Virus record (IMG/VR): IMGVR_UViG_3300042898_001199
Coordinates: 1-63,903 of that record
Reading direction: 5' to 3' (one strand)
Origin: a virus
DNA length: 63,903 nt
The translations under genes and the position numbers were made by a program. A model generated the notes under the pieces. The model did not search any database, was not told where the DNA came from, and saw only the letters and a program-made list of their open reading frames with translations. This document shows, piece after piece, positions 13,323-24,100 of the stretch (positions within the stretch are counted from its first letter, which is position 1; the number at the start of each line of letters is the position of its first letter).

Positions 13323-13585
13323 CCATTTCTAGCGCGATTGCTAGACTGTTTCTCTTTTACTATCAACCCTTTCTTTGTGTGGCTCATGTCTTTACCGTCC
13401 TTGTTACCGTAAGTTCCAGATTTTTTATTCTCTTTATTCAGCTCTGAACGATACTTACGTCTCTCGGGAGTAGAGTGATATTCTTTGTTATACTCATCCT
13501 TCTTAGCCTTAGCCTTTGGGTTAGACTGAAAGTATTTAGCACTCTCTGATTTGCCTTTTTTAGTACCTGCTAGTGAATTTCTCAT
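13295..13585 (-). CDS. Conserved basic phage protein (KDMSHTKKG type)
   Basis: 96 residues from ATG 13585 (MRNSLAGTKKG); an ATG at 13600 overlaps a -7-like box and is less likely. Very basic with HSTPERRKYRSELNK in the middle and GKDMSHTKKGLIV...NRARNG near the end, a pattern I recall in many marine and Bacteroidota phages. Function unknown; the charge suggests DNA binding or a virion role. TATATTTG at 13597-13590 ends only 4 nt before the ATG, so it may be leaderless if that is the promoter. Confidence 0.75.
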   Translation of the reverse strand: MRNSLAGTKKGKSESAKYFQSNPKAKAKKDEYNKEYHSTPERRKYRSELNKENKKSGTYGNKDGKDMSHTKKGLIVKEKQSSNRARNGKGGTPRLK

Positions 13586-13609
13586 GTGACAAATATACAT
13601 ATAAAAATA

Positions 13610-14029
13610 TTACAAGCCTTCCGAGTAATATGCTATCTTAAGGATCCCGTAAAGCTTGAAGACATACTCCCACCTCTTATCCTTCCGCAAGAGTTTTTCT
13701 CTCGACAAGGTATGCCAATCTGTATGATACTCCGCGTTGACAAAAATGATATTGGAGGGATTGAGACGATAGGCAGGAAAAGCTCCTTTGCCTAGGATGT
13801 GAAAGCAGATTGATGGAGAGAACTCTAACTCTCTTCCGGTTACATAACAACGATGCTTACGACTCTCCCATAGATGTTTGAAGAGATCCATCTCTCCAGT
13901 AGGCTTATACTTTTTTTTGAAATCAGTTCTCTTGAGTCCTTTTGATTTAGGTTTTGCGTCTTCTCTATAGTTTTTACAGAATGCACGATTAAAATCCGTA
14001 CAAAAACACTCCTCGGCTTGGCACTTCAT
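13610..14029 (-). CDS. HNH / NinG-like endonuclease
   Basis: 139 residues. N-terminal Cys set (CQAEECFC, then AFCKN), a basic linker, then CYVTGRELEFSPSICFHILGK...NIIFVNAEYH-TDWHT, which fits a His-Me finger (HNH) with the first His in FHILGKG and the later His in EYHTDWH. It resembles the lambda NinG/Rap recombination endonuclease family. It sits next to the RusA end of the early region but on the other strand, with its own promoter at 14124-14155. Confidence 0.65.
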   Translation of the reverse strand: MKCQAEECFCTDFNRAFCKNYREDAKPKSKGLKRTDFKKKYKPTGEMDLFKHLWESRKHRCYVTGRELEFSPSICFHILGKGAFPAYRLNPSNIIFVNAEYHTDWHTLSREKLLRKDKRWEYVFKLYGILKIAYYSEGL

Positions 14030-14049
14030 GGGCGTTGTGTTTAAAACAA

Positions 14050-14073
14050 ATAAGGAGGATTGCTCCCCCTTAT
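14050..14073 (-). terminator. Hairpin with GCAA tetraloop and T-rich tail, minus strand
   Basis: On the minus strand ATAAGGGGGA and TCCTCCTTAT form a 10-bp stem with one G-U around GCAA, followed by TTGTTTTAA. It could end transcripts of the structural operon (last stop at 14168), or act as a leader hairpin or attenuator for the 14029 gene, because the 14124-14155 promoter lies upstream of it. Confidence 0.6.
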
Positions 14074-14123
14074 ATGTAACCTAATAAATAATCAATAAAT
14101 CTATGAGAAACAATTGAACATTG

Positions 14124-14155
14124 CAAATATACAAAATAATCTTTTGTAATTACAA
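14124..14155 (-). promoter_or_regulatory. Bacteroidota-type promoter, minus strand
   Basis: On the minus strand TTG (14155-14153), 21-nt spacer, TATATTTG (14131-14124). It would drive the HNH-like gene at 14029 and possibly the gene at 13585. Confidence 0.65.
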
Positions 14156-14167
14156 ATGTTAATAAAT

Positions 14168-14293
14168 TTAATTCTCTTCGTCTGGAACTTCTTCCGTGAC
14201 CACTTCGTAATTTCCCCACTCAATAGCCTCTTGCTCGTTTAGTGTTTCGATGTAACCGTTCTCGGTAAACATTCTATATTTAGTTATTATCAT
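14168..14293 (-). CDS. Small acidic protein (41 aa) coupled to the tail fibre gene
   Basis: The ATG (14293-14291) overlaps the TGA of the 654-residue tail protein as ATGA, strong evidence for a coupled gene. The product begins MIITKYRMFTENGYIETLNE and ends in an acidic tail. It may be a small fibre-assembly factor by position only. Confidence 0.6.
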   Translation of the reverse strand: MIITKYRMFTENGYIETLNEQEAIEWGNYEVVTEEVPDEEN

Positions 14294-16254
14294 CGTGCTG
14301 TTGTTAAGATATTTTCATAACCGATATAGTCGCAATAAAAACCTCTCGTTGTGATGCCTATTGTTTTTGCAAGTCCTGTTTTCATAAGAACATATCTGCT
14401 ATTTGATGCAAGCGGAATGTTGGTTGTGTGCGTTGCGATAGCTGTACCATTAACGTAAAATGTAACCGATGTTCCTGCTGCATTAATCTCTATTCTTAAC
14501 TTATTCCAAGCCGATGCCGTTACTGCCGTTGTTGATGTCGTTAGTGTACGCACTGAGTTAGCAACCGTTACACATTGCCAGTTAGCACTTGCTACCGTTC
14601 CATTTGCAGTACCGCCTTCATCGTATGTAATAAATACACCATCTGCTTCTGAGCTATTTGAAATGACTGAGCCAAAGCCAAAAATCATTCTATACCGTTC
14701 AAGCGCAGTGCTTAAATTATTTATGTTAATTAACGCTTCGTAGTTCCATGCACCGCCACCAAACCAAAGTTGTGCGGCTCCCGAGCTGCTACAATAATTG
14801 ATGTAGTTAGTAGCAATTATATTCGTTTGAAAAAACGCTACTCCCTGCTGATTTGTTCTGTTAGGAATCTGTGATCCTACAATTAAACCTAATGAACCAC
14901 CCGATGCAAATGATTGGCCCCCATCTAACGTTGCGTTAGTTAAAAAGTCCGTAAAGAAAGATACCATTCTTTTGCCCTTGTCAATAAATGACAAAGAATT
15001 CACAGCGTCTACCGTTGGGAATTTTACTCCTGTTCCATCTATTGCTAACGAGTTCTGTTTGTTGGCTGCATCTTCGGGGGTGAAGCCTAACGCATTTTGC
15101 TTGCCGTTGAATGTAGCCCAATCTGTTGATGATAGCTTTCCTGTATTAGTAGCCGAGGCAATAGGGACATTAAACGTATGAGTAGTTCCTGTTGAGGAGA
15201 TGGCAAAGTCTGTTCCTGCTGTTCCTGTAGCTAGCGTTTGAACAGCTCCTGCCAATGAGTTAATGGCGGTAATACCTGTACCTGCCAATATACCTGCCTG
15301 CTGAGTAACTGTTAAGATTACTGAAGCAGCTGATGGAGGAGGAGATCCTGCGGCATAAAACTGCATTGTTACACTAGCAGCAGCAGTTGTACTCCACATC
15401 AACTCATAATATTGACCTCCGACTACATCAAGCAGATAGTTCCATGAAACTACACAATGTCCGTTAACACTACCATGTTTAGCTGGTACTCCAATAAAAC
15501 CACTTGACCCAGGTACATCTACTCCGTTTAATCGAAGCCAAATAGTTACATCATGTTCTTGATTATCTGTGTTTTGAAACTGGGATGAGAACTGAAGGTT
15601 GTATACACCTGTGTGAGCAAAGGTAATTCTTGTTAAATTGGTTCCATTAGTAATTACCGAGATGCCATTGGCTAAATCGATAGTTCTAAATATCATCGGG
15701 TAACCGGTATTGCTTACAGCCGCAGTTTGAGTTATGTCATCTTGCCACGCTCCGTAGTACCCTAAAGGGGTTGGAGCAGTTCCTGAAACTAATTCGTGAT
15801 AAGCACCTGCATCCCAATAGTATGCGATTCCTGTAGACTCGTCAATATATATTACTGAGGGAGTACCTACAGCAGGAAAAGAGAAGTAGTCGGGATAAGC
15901 CGCCACAACTCCTCCAACAAAGGTGGGTCCAGGGCAACATCCTTGGATAACGTCTGAAATTAAAAAGGCGTATATGTCGTAAAGTCTACTTACATAAGCA
16001 TCACTTGTGTCAGATGGGTCTATCCCTGCTGAGTATATCTTATTGCTTGTCGCTCCATAGATGGCAATTACATTAAATACATTGAAAGAGAGAGTCTTTA
16101 CGCTGTTTGAGAATACAATTGTCTTGGCTGTATTGTTCTCAGATCCAACAGAGACAGAGCTTGTAATGTTGAAAGAATCTACAATATCTGATCCGTTGTA
16201 AAACTGGACTATCCCGTTGGTTAAACGCTGTATTTTCGTTACATTTACATTCAT
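14290..16254 (-). CDS. Tail fibre / receptor-binding protein
   Basis: 654 residues in several parts. Residues about 1-170 are a beta-rich attachment region ending near the glycine-rich VGTPSVIYIDESTG linker. About 170-320 reads as a TNF/C1q-like jelly roll (ISVITNGTNLTRITFAHTGVYNLQFSSQFQN and IWLRLNGVDVPGSSG-type repeats). About 325-420 is the common fibre linker with SSTDWATFNGKQNALGFTPE. About 430-654 looks like a concanavalin-like lectin (ends with WNKLRIEINAAG, VTFYVNGT). It probably binds the host surface. Its start overlaps the upstream stop. Confidence 0.8.
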   Translation of the reverse strand: MNVNVTKIQRLTNGIVQFYNGSDIVDSFNITSSVSVGSENNTAKTIVFSNSVKTLSFNVFNVIAIYGATSNKIYSAGIDPSDTSDAYVSRLYDIYAFLISDVIQGCCPGPTFVGGVVAAYPDYFSFPAVGTPSVIYIDESTGIAYYWDAGAYHELVSGTAPTPLGYYGAWQDDITQTAAVSNTGYPMIFRTIDLANGISVITNGTNLTRITFAHTGVYNLQFSSQFQNTDNQEHDVTIWLRLNGVDVPGSSGFIGVPAKHGSVNGHCVVSWNYLLDVVGGQYYELMWSTTAAASVTMQFYAAGSPPPSAASVILTVTQQAGILAGTGITAINSLAGAVQTLATGTAGTDFAISSTGTTHTFNVPIASATNTGKLSSTDWATFNGKQNALGFTPEDAANKQNSLAIDGTGVKFPTVDAVNSLSFIDKGKRMVSFFTDFLTNATLDGGQSFASGGSLGLIVGSQIPNRTNQQGVAFFQTNIIATNYINYCSSSGAAQLWFGGGAWNYEALININNLSTALERYRMIFGFGSVISNSSEADGVFITYDEGGTANGTVASANWQCVTVANSVRTLTTSTTAVTASAWNKLRIEINAAGTSVTFYVNGTAIATHTTNIPLASNSRYVLMKTGLAKTIGITTRGFYCDYIGYENILTTAR

Positions 16255-17105
16255 TGCTCAAGCATTAGTACAGACGCAATCTCGTCATCGGATGCGTTAA
16301 TACAAAAATACTGAAAATTATTGTACTTATCTGCCATTTCTGGACTTATTTTAGAAAAGGATTGGCTGTTTACACCAGCTGCTATCATTTTGCCGATCAC
16401 ATACTTAGCATCGGAATGAGTTCGAGATGTTGATGGAATAGGTTCTACCGGTATTTTATATTCCTGAACAGGTGTAGTTATACTATCATCTTCTTTCTTC
16501 GGTTCAAAAACACGTTCGGCCTTTCTCTTTTTAAAGCTAGACTTAACCTTGCTGTAGTTTGATTCTCCGTAGAGGAACTCAAAAAATTGCTTGGTTGTTA
16601 CCCTTTCCGAATCAAACTTTTTCTGAACTTCTTCCAGAGCCTGGCCAATAGGGAAATTAAGGGGCTTACAATACCTACGAAGAGACTTAATAGTACTGCA
16701 CTTAGAAACCATAATAGGATCCAAGGCATGCTCTTCAGCCACAATCTTCCACGACTTAACTTCATGATATTCTGTTGGTTTTTTATTCTTTTCAAATTGA
16801 AATTCTACGGGTATCCCAAGAGCGTTGCAGCACATTACAAGCAACTTAATAGTCGCTATGGCTGTTATCACCTCTCTAGGCCTGTTATCTTCGCAAATAG
16901 TTGTAAATGAATCGGATCTTCTCTCTAATCCATTCTCAACAATACTAATGTATCCGCTGATTTTTGCGCTTTTAGGGGAGAGAGACTCTTCCTTAACTAA
17001 GGACCATAAAGAATTAGGGTTATTCAGCTGGCCGTTTAAAATCGTGTAAAGATCCATCAGAGCCTTTTCTTCCGAGGAAAGAGAGAACGGTATTTTAAAA
17101 CTCAT
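16251..17105 (-). CDS. Hypothetical late protein (284 aa)
   Basis: Soluble, Lys/Ser-rich, with no signal peptide or membrane segment. It lies between the holin-like genes and the tail fibre. The region around residues 130-185 has an HTH-like feel (LDPIMVSKCSTIKSLRRYCK), but I do not recognise it. It may be a virion-assembly or late regulatory protein. Confidence 0.6.
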   Translation of the reverse strand: MSFKIPFSLSSEEKALMDLYTILNGQLNNPNSLWSLVKEESLSPKSAKISGYISIVENGLERRSDSFTTICEDNRPREVITAIATIKLLVMCCNALGIPVEFQFEKNKKPTEYHEVKSWKIVAEEHALDPIMVSKCSTIKSLRRYCKPLNFPIGQALEEVQKKFDSERVTTKQFFEFLYGESNYSKVKSSFKKRKAERVFEPKKEDDSITTPVQEYKIPVEPIPSTSRTHSDAKYVIGKMIAAGVNSQSFSKISPEMADKYNNFQYFCINASDDEIASVLMLEQ

Positions 17106-17117
17106 GCGTTGTGTTTT

Positions 17118-17366
17118 TTATTTTTCTTCTTCGGATGGTGTGTCATCCTTCTTCTTGTATCGCGTAAAGATACTCTCAATAACCGTAAGTCCCAAACCTC
17201 CTCCTGCTATGACAAGAAGTCCCTCAAACATATAGTCAGGGCATCTGTATGAAGTGAATGTGGCAATGTACGCAAGCGATATGCAAACGAGTAAAGATAA
17301 TAAAGCACTGACTCTTTTTGTACTCGCATCTCCTTCAGAACTTAGTAGTGATTTTATCCATTTCAC
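17118..17366 (-). CDS. Holin-like membrane protein (82 aa), GTG start
   Basis: GTG at 17366 overlaps the TGA of the preceding gene (GTGA). Two membrane helices, about residues 19-38 and 47-65 (LLVIAGGGLGLTVIESIF), with a charged C-terminus (RYKKKDDTPSEEEK). Size, topology and position next to the endolysin and another small membrane protein mark it as a holin candidate. Confidence 0.7.
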   Translation of the reverse strand: MKWIKSLLSSEGDASTKRVSALLSLLVCISLAYIATFTSYRCPDYMFEGLLVIAGGGLGLTVIESIFTRYKKKDDTPSEEEK

Positions 17367-17536
17367 TTCTTTTTAGCCATTTTAATTATGGTGTAAATAG
17401 AGGCTATACCGGATAAGAAGAGGCAAAACATTTTAAGAGCAAACTCAACATCCAACAACCATGCTGGAACTGATAATAGAATGCTGCTGATTGTACCCGT
17501 TACCCCTTCCGCTATTTGTTGTTGGTGGTTGCTCAT
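17363..17536 (-). CDS. Small holin-like membrane protein (57 aa)
   Basis: ATG (17536-17534) overlaps the endolysin stop as TAATG and the gene's TGA overlaps the next GTG. Product MSNHQQQIAEGVTGTISSIL with two short hydrophobic segments and a Lys-rich end (MAKKK). With the 82-residue protein it forms a holin/antiholin-like pair. Confidence 0.65.
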   Translation of the reverse strand: MSNHQQQIAEGVTGTISSILLSVPAWLLDVEFALKMFCLFLSGIASIYTIIKMAKKK

Positions 17537-18090
17537 TATGAGAAGTCTTTTTCGTTAAACAATATGCACGAGAAATATTTAACTCCACTATTTTGGCAGA
17601 GTGTCATAAACTCGTTAAATTCTTTAGGGTTGTTTCTTACTTGACATCCGGCACTCCACTTATCAATTATTCTGCTAATTGCATTGGCATTTGCACGATG
17701 ATGGTTAATACCATAGTTACCATAGATAGCTTTACCTATCTGCTCGCTTTTATTGTTTTTATTTGTATCTCTGAATACAGGAAGGGGAGCGTATTGAACT
17801 AGAGCCTTGTATTGCTTCTTGTGATATCCTATTACCCATGAGTTTAGGTGCTGACCTTCTGCAAGGACAGCGGTACCTTTTGGGTTCATAAAGTTTTTCA
17901 ACCAATGCACGCCAGGATTAGTTGTTCCGGTATGCCATGTAACCTGTTCATCATGAACTACCCCCATGACATCATCAAATTGATCGGGAGCGTCATCAGC
18001 AGAGCGAATGTTCACCAATTGAAATGGTAACCATTTGTATCCCATCTTAGCGGCAACTGCTTTTAATTCTTCTATTGTTGGCTTTTTCAT
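17536..18090 (-). CDS. Putative endolysin with L,D-transpeptidase-like His/SAGC motif
   Basis: 184 residues. Residues about 120-150 carry GNYGINHHRAN and then KWSAGCQVRNN, resembling the His...S-x-G-C active-site arrangement of YkuD-type cysteine enzymes, seen in a group of phage lysins. An earlier segment has VHDEQVTWHTGTTNPG with further His residues. It has no signal peptide, so it needs the adjacent holin-like proteins for release. A promoter lies just upstream inside the giant gene. The exact bond cut is not known. Confidence 0.65.
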   Translation of the reverse strand: MKKPTIEELKAVAAKMGYKWLPFQLVNIRSADDAPDQFDDVMGVVHDEQVTWHTGTTNPGVHWLKNFMNPKGTAVLAEGQHLNSWVIGYHKKQYKALVQYAPLPVFRDTNKNNKSEQIGKAIYGNYGINHHRANANAISRIIDKWSAGCQVRNNPKEFNEFMTLCQNSGVKYFSCILFNEKDFS

Positions 18091-18095
18091 ACTTA

Positions 18096-18127
18096 CAAAT
18101 TTACGTCATTTTGTTATTTGCTTTCAA
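18096..18127 (-). promoter_or_regulatory. Promoter of the lysis cassette, inside the giant gene
   Basis: On the minus strand TTG (18127-18125), 21-nt spacer, TAAATTTG (18103-18096). The start codon is at 18090, so the transcript would be leaderless or nearly so. The -33 box lies inside the last codons of the 4137-residue gene. Confidence 0.55.
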
Positions 18128-21100
18128 TTTTATTGTCAATAATCTTGAAATAATTAGTTTTTATAGGCTTAACATTTGTCAACTTCTTATTGTATTGATA
18201 CAAGTCGTAGTAATATCTTTCTAAAGCTTGTTGACCACCTGCCTCACTAGCTTCATACTTACTGTAATCAGTATCTGTTTCAATTGATTTAGTGATGTAA
18301 TCAGACACTTCTTGATCGTATTCCTCTTTAGAGAATCCCTCTAAGAATTTACCTAACGCAACATCATCAAGGAAAGTTAAGTTTTCAAAGTTTAACTTAG
18401 GATAATCAGCAGGATCAACATCATACTTCAACTTCTTCTTAGCGTCAAACTTTGCCTTCTCAGCTAAGAATTTAATTACCGCATATTTACCCTCATCATT
18501 TCTATCTTTCAAGGCATATCTATTATTCTTCAACTCATCTTGTATGTAGTTCTTGAACATTGATGTAGCCTCTTGAGTCAGAGCTTCAGATCTTTCTTTT
18601 CTCTTTTCTGCTGAGACAAATTTAGAGTTGTCTTGTACAGACAAAACACCTACACCGTTCTGATCAAAGTTCAACACACCAGCTACCAAGTTGTATTTAC
18701 CGTCAGATGATAAAATAACTACGTCTTGTTGAATAGCAACCTCATCTTGAAGCGACTTGATAAAGTCTCTAGAGAATGGAATTTGCTTACCATCCATAGC
18801 AAGTATTAAGTTCGTTGCCATGATCGTAGCGGAAAGCATTTTATTTAGGTCTGCTGTTTCTTCGTTGAACAATTTACCACCCTCTTCCCATAAGTCATAA
18901 ATAGTTGCCTTGTTGTGTCCTGGCTCATCAAGATAATCTTTATATAACTTTTGAGCTTCTTGCATCAACATATATACTGGAGGAACGCTAGTTGCAAATG
19001 CTAAAGCGGCATACTTTTCTACAGCATCATATTTTTCAAAGTCAATACCTTCTGTAAAATAAAGAGATTGTAGAACTTCATCAATAGGTTGTCTTTCTGC
19101 ACCTTTCATATTTCTAGCAAACTGCAATAAAGATATAGCCATCGCTCTACCAGAAGCACCGTATCTAGAGGTGGTTACATTGGCCGCTAGATTAATACCC
19201 ATAGAGGCGATCATCTTCCACATCTTGTCCGGGTTAGTAAACATTTCTAAAGTTTCTTCACCTTTTTTCTTTTCCTTGTCATCATCACTAAAGAAAGCTC
19301 TTTCAATACCTTTTACAGCAGCAAATATCACAGTATACATAGTCAAACTTGTAGCTGAAGTGGCAAATTTAAATAATCCTCTTCCTAGATCTGCTCCCTT
19401 ATTCATCCGGTCATCCTTAGTGATACCTCTTCCAGCTCTCTTAGCTCCGTAAAGCATGTTGCTAACGTCTCTGTATACAAAGTTGTTGAATAAGTTAAGC
19501 ATTTGAGCGACAGTATCATTTGATGATACAAGACCTTTACTAACGTCAGATTTGCTTCCCTTGCCTGTCAATGCCATTTTAGGTATACTAAACAAATCGG
19601 GCAACCATCTGTAGTTTGCTCTTGCCTGACCTTTGAATGAACCACCTTTAATAGATTGAATTCTCTGATCTGCAAATGAGGCAGCCCTATCTAAATCATA
19701 TTTGTAATCACTATCATCAAAATGTTTAGCTTCAGAATAATCTTCGCCAGTTAAACGCTTGAACTCTGATCTAAAATAAGACATCCATTCCCCAGGAGTT
19801 AATGGTGCTGTTAAGTTGTGCAATGAAGCGATTGAGTTTTCTAATTGCTGAGAGAAAGTATTCTTTGTAAGGTTTCCTTTCTTAGTAGTTACCTTGACCT
19901 TAAAATCCCAGTTTAAATTAGCTACAGGGCTGCCAAATTTCTCCATAAGATTTTTAGCCTCTCTGTAAGACTTGGGGTCAAAACCTCTAAGGCTTAAAGT
20001 TCTAAAAATACCAGAACCTATATTTGTTAAAGTCTCAGCTGCTGTTCTTCCAATACCAATCAAAAGTTTAGCCGCAAAAGATTTTGTCAACTTTGTTAAG
20101 AAGTTATTTGCAGATCTGCTTAATTGATGGTCAACACGATTTCTGTTTGACTGTTGAAGAGCGTTTAATGTTTTGACATCTGCATCTCTTCCTTCCGCTC
20201 TAGCCGCCTCTCTTGCGTTTTTAAACACTTCATTAACGTAAGATATTGCGTTGCTAATATAGAAATCTCGTGCAGATTCAAAGGCGTTGTTTGCCACAAG
20301 AGAATCAACATTGAATTGTAATGGCCCAGCAGGATCTTTTGACACACGACTGTAAGATGACTGAGATCTAACAGTACCTCCAACAGCACCACCATATCCA
20401 AGCTCAACATTAGAGTCTTCAGACATTCCCTTTCCAATATATCTACGAGGAGAGAAGAACTCTGTCAGCTCACCATTAACACCTCTTACAGCGTTAGCGT
20501 TGATAATTAACTCGCCAGAAGTTCTGTTGGCCTCTCTAAATGCACTGTAAAGCTTTTGCTCGCTCTCAGACATCAAAGAAGAAGGGTCGTTAAGATAAGC
20601 TTCGTATATCTTTCTATAATCTAACTTGCCGTTCGTTACAAATGCAGGGTTAGATATTAAGTTGTTGTATACGTCTTCTACGATATTCAAGACACCTTCC
20701 TCATCGTATATCGCACGCTCGATAGAATCTTCTTTTAGCTGATTGCCTAACCAGTCATTCGTATTCTCGTTATACTGATAAGCTTTATGACCTGAGTCAA
20801 GGATATGAGAGAGTATACCAACTCTGTGTTTGAAATATTTCTTAGCACTTACAGAACCTTTTGCAGTCTTAACTCTATCTTTTAAGAATAAGAATTTACG
20901 ATTTGCAAATGATAAGTCAGCAGTTTTCTTGTAGTAAGAATCTAATATCTGATTTACCTTATCGCTCATCTTCTTAAACGATCTGTCGATAGGAGCAACA
21001 ACATATTGATATAAAGCATCTCCTTCTTTCAATCCAAGAACGTCTTCCCATTGGGCAGCCTCTTCAGACGATAACTTTCTCAACAAAAGATTAACCCCTT

Positions 21101-24100
21101 TCGTTAACTTTTTATAAATATCACCTAGTTGATTTACAATTCTTAATCCAGCCTCTTGCGATCTAATCTCAACACGATTAACCATTTCACGAACTTCCTT
21201 TTCCGGCATGAAGCCGTACTCCATTCTGTCTAAAGCTTCGTTTAATTTTAACAAGTCTTTTACATCTAAGTTCATTAACTCGTTAGCAGACAAGCTTCTT
21301 AATCTTTCAAACAAGCTTTTTTGCTCACCAACAAATAAATCGTTAGTAGTAATGCTTGAAATCTTCTGGAACAAATCATCTGTCAAACCTTCTTTCAAAG
21401 TGTCAATTTGATCTTGATGATTTGCCTCATAGACTCTCAGCCCATTTTCCATAGTGTAAAGATCTCCTGAGGCCCATTGCTCGTGTGTAGCGGCATCAAT
21501 TAACCCCTGGTTATACAGCGAGTCCAAAATTCTTTTAGCCTTGTTTACAGATCTTACAAATGCGGTATACTCCTCTAGCGTGTCAATAGGCATAGACTTG
21601 ATATCTGTTAGTAGATCAAAATAATCTGCCGGCAGAAATTCTTTCTTGCCTAAATCTGCGCTAAAAGCCTTGTCAGCCAAAGACATATCTAATCCCGTAT
21701 GATCAGGAACCGGCTTTGCCAATCTAGCAACCGCGTCTAAATAACGATCCATCTCTGCATCAGTCAATAGAGGATTGTTGTCCGTGTCAAACAAAGGAAT
21801 AGATACGAATCTTAAAACATCTTCTGTAAATTCATTGTGCCTTCTCTTAAGGGCTGTCTTTCTATTAGAAGCTAAAGCATCCATTTTAGCAGCAAACTCC
21901 TTGTTAGCAACAATCTTATCAACATACTGTATGAAGTTGTCAATTTGCTTGTCTGTAAGAGATGTCACTGCACCTGTAGCTCTGTTTACAATAGCTGAAA
22001 TTTGCTGGCTATTCAACCCACTCAGTTTAGCTAATTTTAAATATTCCTTAACAAAGTATCTAAAACTATTACGTTTGTTTTTCTCGTCAGCCTTAGCTTG
22101 CTTAATATTTTCTTTTGTTTGAGATAATTCAGTTCTCAGTTCTTTTAGTTTTTCTTTTAACTTAAACACATCAGGCTTTTCATCACCTCTCTTAGCCTTA
22201 AGTTCAGCCTTGTTTATTTTATCCCACTGTGCATTTACAGCGTCTTTTAACTCGTCAACCGTAAAGAACTCCATGCCATCTCTTGTGGCATCAGCAAATG
22301 CTTTTTCTATAGCAATAGCTTTTGAAGAGTTATCCATTTCGGAATATATCTTAGCAACAGTAGCAATATCTTCAGCTAATTTATTTTTTAAGTCCCTTTC
22401 AATATTCTCCTCAAACTCTCTTTTTTTCCAAGAAGACATATCTCTAAAGCCTTTAATCTTTCTAGCTTTAGCAATCAAGTCATTTACTGTATTTAAAATA
22501 CCAGCACCTTTCCTTACCTTATCCGCAGACTCGTCAAGAAGTAAACTGTATTCCAATTTATCACTATTATTCATTTGAAGTTTAGTAGTGATGTTTTCCG
22601 ATTTGCCTGTTGAGGTTTTATTTTTCTCAGCCAATACTTCGTTAGCCTCAAACATTTCTAAAGCTGGGTTGAACTCAATAGAAGAAGGATAATCTTTATC
22701 AGGTCTCTGATAAAACTCTCCCTTCATTTTCTCAGTTGTCTCAGCTCTTAAATCTTCACCCCACTTAACAACAATCATTGGATAACCTAAATTAGCCGCT
22801 TCTTGAGCAATGAATGCAGCTTGTTTATTAGGATCAAAAGCCTGGCCTGGATACATCTTCTCAAACGTAGCTTTTGCCGCATCATATAAGTTCAATGGAT
22901 CCTCATTAAAAGGATACACATTATCTTTAGGTATTCTTACAACATAACCATATTTACCTGATACATCTAATACGTCAGGTCGAGTGTAGTACATGCTGAT
23001 ATTTAACCCCGGTCTTTCGTCTTTTCCTGTTCTTGAGGTGTTTTTACCAAAGTACTTAGGATCGATAGAAGATATTTTATTTGGAGAGTAGTGGTAGAAC
23101 AAGTAATTACCTTGGTCATCCTCGGTCATATGCTTAGTTAACTTAGCATTGTCTACTAAAGATTTAACTTGAGACTTAGACACGAAATTTTTAAATCCTT
23201 CCGTATCTTTTTTGGAACCTAATACATGAACTTGTTTATTTGAATCAACCGCTATCTGATCCATCTCTGGAGTTAGCTCGTTAAATTTCTGGTATGCAGG
23301 CAATCCGTTCTCATCAACCGGCCCAACATATTCACCTATATATGTATTATTTTCACCTTCCGTTTTAAAGTCAACATAATTATCTTTATCAAGACCCTTG
23401 TAAGCAATAATAGCGTCAGCACCGTTTGTTACTTTAGAAACAGTCAACTCTTTAAGACCTGCGTATCCTCTTCTCCAGTTGGCATCTATATCAACTACAT
23501 GAAAATTATTAACATTAAGAATTGCAGCTGAAATTCTACCTTTGCCACCACCTGTATAGTCAGCAGATTTATTTTTATTAAGTGTCCAATATAAACCCTT
23601 GCCTAAGTTCTTAGCCCCTGTACCTTTTTCAGGATCTAAGTCTTCCGCTTCAATCATATCTGAATTTTCAGATCCTCTGTAAAAGATATTTTGCAATAAA
23701 CTTTTTGGGAAAATATTTTTGAGGTACTCGGCATATTTTTCAACTGTCCCAATAGATTTTAATTCGGGATTTTGTTCAAACACTTCGTTTAAAACTGCAC
23801 GTTGAGTATCATCTATTTGAGATTTAACTTGAGCTTTATATTTTATACCAGTATTAATTCTAACTACTGAATAAGGTATATTTCTAGCTCCTGCAAAATT
23901 AGCCGCATATTCTAAATCTCTTAAAGGAGTATTATCATTTTCAATTTTTTCTGATGTTCTAACTTCACCATCTTTTACTGAAGATAAAATATCTTTATAA
24001 TTTTTCCTTTCTGATAACATATGGACAGTTACTCTTTGGCCGTCTTCTGTTTTCATTACTCCTGGATAAGAAATGTGTTTTCTTTTTTTCGCTGGAATAT

